8,757 nucleotides of DNA from Thermoplasmatota archaeon (GTDB lineage: Archaea > Thermoplasmatota > Penumbrarchaeia > Penumbrarchaeales > Penumbrarchaeaceae). Positions 6,480-8,757 of the stretch are shown here, piece after piece (the first letter of the stretch is position 1; each line of letters starts with the position of its first letter). A program made the position numbers and the translations under genes. The notes under the pieces are model-generated. The model did not search any database. It saw nothing but the letters and a program-made list of their open reading frames with translations, and had not been told where the DNA came from. The stretch spans positions 1 through 8,757 of the forward strand of contig JAUVBH010000048.1 in NCBI GenBank assembly GCA_030591285.1, written 5' to 3'.

Positions 6480-6492
6480 CAAATTTAATATG
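6480..6492 (-). promoter_or_regulatory. Possible TATA box of the two-helix membrane protein gene
   Basis: The minus strand reads CATATTAAATTTG. A start about 25 bp downstream, near 6460, would give a leader of about 40 nt. The motif AAATTTAAT recurs exactly 50 bp away (6481-6489 and 6531-6539), so the AT-rich assignment is not unique. Confidence 0.3.
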
Positions 6493-6557
6493 GACATGAG
6501 AAGGTTTTAATCCTTGCGATTGATGAATGAAAATTTAATGGAATTATTTAGGGCCAT

Positions 6558-6944
6558 CTACCCATCATTATCAGATATTCCATTCGTTCTCCACCAACTT
6601 AACAGATAAAGAACAGCTGAGATGGTAAATGGTGATGGTATCATTATTCCAGCGAGAGCTTGATTGCTTCCTGCAGTGAAGAAAACGGTGATCCCCATAC
6701 AGATCGAACCAGCTATAGCAACCATTCCACCTTTCTTCTCCCAACGCCATGCCAGGATCAAAGCGATCATCGTTGGGATCATGAAGAGAAAAAAGATAAC
6801 GATACCAACATTTGGTCCAGTATCATCAAAACCAGCAGAAGCAACGAACATGAAAAGAGCGAAGGTTATTACCAGGGTCGAAAGGATCCTAGCTGTCCAA
6901 CGGAACAACTTTGCTAAGATATCTCCCCGTTTCTCTATTGGCAT
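6558..6944 (-). CDS. Small four-helix membrane protein of unknown function
   Basis: This is a hydrophobic protein of 128 residues. There are four predicted membrane segments, at about 17-37, 46-66, 73-92 and 97-117. The N-terminus is short and basic (IEKRGDILAKLFRWTAR) and the tail is acidic and polar (ISDNDG). The loop AWRWEKKGG between the second and third helices is a recognisable turn of a class of small uncharacterised membrane proteins in bacteria and archaea. I can assign no function. The ATG at 6944 is supported by GGAGA (6949-6953) four bases upstream and by a good TATA box. It is divergent from the nitronate monooxygenase-like gene, and 137 bp separate its end from the start of the next membrane protein gene on the same strand. 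Confidence 0.75.
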   Translation of the reverse strand: MPIEKRGDILAKLFRWTARILSTLVITFALFMFVASAGFDDTGPNVGIVIFFLFMIPTMIALILAWRWEKKGGMVAIAGSICMGITVFFTAGSNQALAGIMIPSPFTISAVLYLLSWWRTNGISDNDG

Positions 6945-6975
6945 GAACTCTCCAACAGTTCTATGGGCTACAGCC

Positions 6976-6983
6976 TTTTTAAA
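6976..6983 (-). promoter_or_regulatory. Probable TATA box of the four-helix membrane protein gene
   Basis: The minus strand reads TTTAAAAA within GGGTTTAAAAAGGC, close to an ideal archaeal box A. A start about 25 bp downstream falls near 6954, right at the SD, so the leader would be very short (about 10 nt). Confidence 0.5.
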
Positions 6984-7047
6984 CCCTCATATGTAATTAA
7001 AATTCAGCCATCGTTACACTTTTGTCCTACCAAAAGGGAAACAAATG

Positions 7048-7060
7048 AAATAATATGATT
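7048..7060 (+). promoter_or_regulatory. Possible promoter of the nitronate monooxygenase-like gene, flanked by direct repeats
   Basis: The AT-rich AAATAATATGATT would place a start site near 7080, about 38 nt before the preferred ATG at 7118. The octamer TTGTCCTA occurs at 7022-7029 and again at 7078-7085, either side of this box. The second copy overlaps an inverted repeat, TGTCC-N8-GGACA (7079-7096). These could be binding sites for a regulator, but they are short. Confidence 0.3.
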
Positions 7061-7117
7061 ACTTTTCTGAGATAAAATTGTCCTATCCTTTGGACATATC
7101 AAATGAGGATACCGATC

Positions 7118-8221
7118 ATGGTCACTAATATTATGCCAACATTGAAATTCGGCGATGTGGAAACGAGGATCCCCATCATACAGGGTGGAATGAGTGTCGG
7201 AGTATCCCTTTCAAGACTGGCCAGGGCGGTTGCAGACGCAGGTGGAATAGGTGTTATCGGAGCTGCCGGTATCGGAGCCAATGATCTGGACGTCCATGTT
7301 GATTATGCAGAAGCAAATATAAGGGCCTTAAAAAGGGAGATCAGGAACACAAGAGTGTTCACCAAGGGATCGATCGGCATCAACATCATGATGGCACTTT
7401 CCGATTATGATGCAATGATCAACATCGCCCTCGATGAAGGTGTGGATTTCATCTTCATCGGTACAGGCCTACTCCTTCGAATGCCTGACACCTTGGACAT
7501 TGAGAAGATCAAGAAGTCAAAGACAAAGATCGTTCCAATAATCTCGGGGGCCAAGGGTGTTAGTGTCATGTTCAAGTACTGGTCCAGGTTCTACGATTAT
7601 GTTCCTGATGGTGTTGTAGTAGAAGGGCCCATGGCCGGTGGTCACCTTGGATTCACCAAGGAGATGATAGATGACCCTGAGTATGCCCTTGAGAACCTTA
7701 TCCCCGACGTGATCGAAGCCGTGAAACCATACAGGGAACAATACAACAAGGATATCCCGGTAATAGCTGCTGGTGGGGTATTCACTGGAGCTGATATCCT
7801 AAAATTCCTGAATATGGGAGCCTCCGGTGTACAAATGGCAACCAGGTTCGTTGCGACACATGAATGCGATGCTACAATTGATTTCAAGAACATGTTCATC
7901 AATGCCAAGAAAGAGGACCTTGTAATAATCAAAAGTCCGGTTGGAATGCCTGGAAGGGCCATCCGTAATCAGTTCATCAACGATGTGGAAGCAGGTAAAA
8001 AGGTCCCGTTCTCATGCGGTTGGAAATGCTTGAGGACCTGTGATTATAAGACCTCCCCTTACTGCATAGCTCTTGCTCTTGTCTTTGCGAAAGAGGGGAA
8101 GATGGACAAAGGATTTGCATTTGCGGGAGCAAATGTTCACAGGGTCGACAGATTATATACTGTTCAGGAATTGATAGATATCCTGGAAAAAGAGTATGAT
8201 GAAGCTGTCCAGAAGCAGTGA
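7118..8221 (+). CDS. Nitronate monooxygenase / 2-nitropropane dioxygenase family flavoprotein (FabK-like)
   Basis: An FMN-dependent TIM-barrel enzyme of the nitronate monooxygenase/enoyl-ACP reductase II family. Numbered from the ATG at 7103, the landmarks are the N-terminal FMN loop IPIIQGGM at 23-30, GVIGAAGIG at 50-58, GPMAGGHLGF at 175-184 (His181 matches the conserved active-site His) and the phosphate-binding AAGGVFTGADI at 222-232. MATRFVATHE (245-254) follows, then SPVGMPGRAI. The tail carries Cys305, Cys309, Cys313 and Cys321 in SCGWKCLRTCDYKTSPYC. At about 367-372 residues it is longer than FabK (about 310-320) because of this tail. The ATG at 7118 is preferred because GAGGAT (7105-7110) lies at SD distance; 7103 and 7133 are alternatives. 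The true substrate in anaerobic archaea is not established. No fatty-acid synthesis genes are nearby, so an enoyl-ACP reductase role is unlikely. Confidence 0.9.
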   Translation: MVTNIMPTLKFGDVETRIPIIQGGMSVGVSLSRLARAVADAGGIGVIGAAGIGANDLDVHVDYAEANIRALKREIRNTRVFTKGSIGINIMMALSDYDAMINIALDEGVDFIFIGTGLLLRMPDTLDIEKIKKSKTKIVPIISGAKGVSVMFKYWSRFYDYVPDGVVVEGPMAGGHLGFTKEMIDDPEYALENLIPDVIEAVKPYREQYNKDIPVIAAGGVFTGADILKFLNMGASGVQMATRFVATHECDATIDFKNMFINAKKEDLVIIKSPVGMPGRAIRNQFINDVEAGKKVPFSCGWKCLRTCDYKTSPYCIALALVFAKEGKMDKGFAFAGANVHRVDRLYTVQELIDILEKEYDEAVQKQ

Positions 8222-8231
8222 GGATCAGGAT

Positions 8232-8258
8232 CTATTTTGTTTCCTGTTCGTACCGAAC
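8232..8258 (+). terminator. Possible terminator between convergent genes
   Basis: After the stop at 8221 the plus strand has a T-rich tract (CTATTTTGTTTCC, 8232-8244). A short hairpin follows: GTTCG (8246-8250) and CGAAC (8254-8258) around a 3-nt loop. Archaeal termination favours T tracts, so the tract is the better signal. The order tract-then-hairpin is not that of a bacterial terminator. Confidence 0.3.
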
Positions 8259-8282
8259 CAGAGTATGAAACTTATCCTTTCC

Positions 8283-8297
8283 GAATTGAGTCAATTC
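8283..8297. repeat. 15-bp palindrome over a stop codon
   Basis: GAATTGA-G-TCAATTC is a perfect inverted repeat with 7-bp arms and one central base. It covers the stop codon of the minus-strand gene at 8291-8293. It may be a protein-binding site or simply AT-rich chance; with a one-base centre it cannot fold as an intramolecular hairpin without losing inner pairs. Confidence 0.4.
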
Positions 8298-8757
8298 AAT
8301 TGTTCATAATATTGTTGGATATCCTCTGTTGGGATATTACTCAATATCCGAAAGAGGGCCCCAATAGCGTGTTGAGTGTAATCGATCCGTATCCAACGTG
8401 ATTGCCATTCCATATCTCTGTTCACCCGATCGAACAGATCGTGTCTGTATCCTCCCAGAACAAGATGAGGATGCGTCATATTGTAGGCCTCCTCTTCATC
8501 ATACATCAGATTAAGAATGAACCTGGATGAATTCAGGAGAATATCCCTGTAGCGAACGATATAGTTCGTATCATTGGCCATGATAGCTGCTTCAAGAACA
8601 TCTCCGAGACCTTCGGAGTAAGTACAGCTGTTCATTGAAGGAAAAGTACTGAAGGATCCCAGCATTTCAGGGTGTTCAGCCATAGCTTGTGAAGCCGGGA
8701 TTCCCAGGGTTCTGAAATAGGAGCCGAAATACCTGGAGATCAACCATTCAGAAATGG
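8291..8757 (-). CDS. C-terminal part of an unidentified protein, cut by the right window edge
   Basis: The frame is open to the right edge. A TTG at 8743 could act as a start, but the codons before it (encoding ISEW) remain in frame to the last base, so the beginning is most likely outside the window. About 155 residues are visible and look helical. Conserved-looking blocks are GSFSTFPSMNSCTYSEGLGDVLEAA, HLVLGGYRHDLFDRVNRDMEWQSR and IRIDYTQHAIGALFRIL. The alternation of helices with Tyr, Glu, His and Asp in the turns recalls the (alpha/alpha) toroid of some glycosidases, epimerases and terpene-cyclase-like proteins, but I cannot name a family. The stop (8291-8293) sits inside a palindrome at 8283-8297. 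It converges on the nitronate monooxygenase-like gene across 69 bp. Confidence 0.65.
   Translation of the reverse strand, partial: ISEWLISRYFGSYFRTLGIPASQAMAEHPEMLGSFSTFPSMNSCTYSEGLGDVLEAAIMANDTNYIVRYRDILLNSSRFILNLMYDEEEAYNMTHPHLVLGGYRHDLFDRVNRDMEWQSRWIRIDYTQHAIGALFRILSNIPTEDIQQYYEQLN

Noticed and set aside
6481..6539. AAATTTAAT repeated 50 bp apart
   Set aside because: AT-rich nonamers are common in such gaps, and one copy is already explained as a TATA box.

Overview
The window looks archaeal. It encodes a complete transcription factor B (zinc ribbon plus two cyclin repeats). Several genes have TATA-like boxes about 25 bp ahead of a plausible start, together with Shine-Dalgarno (SD) sequences of the GGAGGTGA type. 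Base composition is moderate by eye (mid-40s % GC) and arginine is mostly written AGG/AGA. A euryarchaeal lineage such as Thermoplasmatota would fit, but that placement is inference. I see no mobile element, CRISPR array, tRNA or rRNA, and the gene content is mostly housekeeping metabolism.

Layout. A plus-strand ornithine cyclodeaminase/alanine dehydrogenase family gene (49-1026) converges on a minus-strand cysteine-cluster protein (1035-1490). Behind that, also on minus, is a large PaaK/F390-synthetase-type adenylate-forming enzyme (1566-3038). A 384-bp divergent gap holds its promoter and a long leader for the plus-strand tfb gene (3423-4379). The tfb leader carries a possible 16-codon upstream ORF with its own SD. 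tfb converges on pyruvate kinase with the two 3' ends overlapping by 6 bp.

Pyruvate kinase (minus, 5833 to 4374) is split into two reading frames at a run of six G followed directly by a TGA stop. A -1 shift at that point restores an uninterrupted protein of about 486 residues with all expected catalytic motifs. An imperfect hairpin starts 8 nt after the G run. This may be programmed recoding, a recent inactivating indel, or a homopolymer sequencing error.

Two small minus-strand membrane protein genes follow: 5947-6420 (two helices plus a PH-like cytosolic part) and 6558-6944 (four helices). A divergent promoter region then leads to a plus-strand nitronate monooxygenase/FabK-like flavoenzyme with a C-terminal cysteine cluster (7118-8221). 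The right edge cuts a minus-strand gene of unknown function (8291-8757).

Most genes appear to be transcribed singly, each with its own promoter, and I see no multi-gene pathway. The two observations most worth checking are the pyruvate kinase frame junction and the tfb leader ORF.
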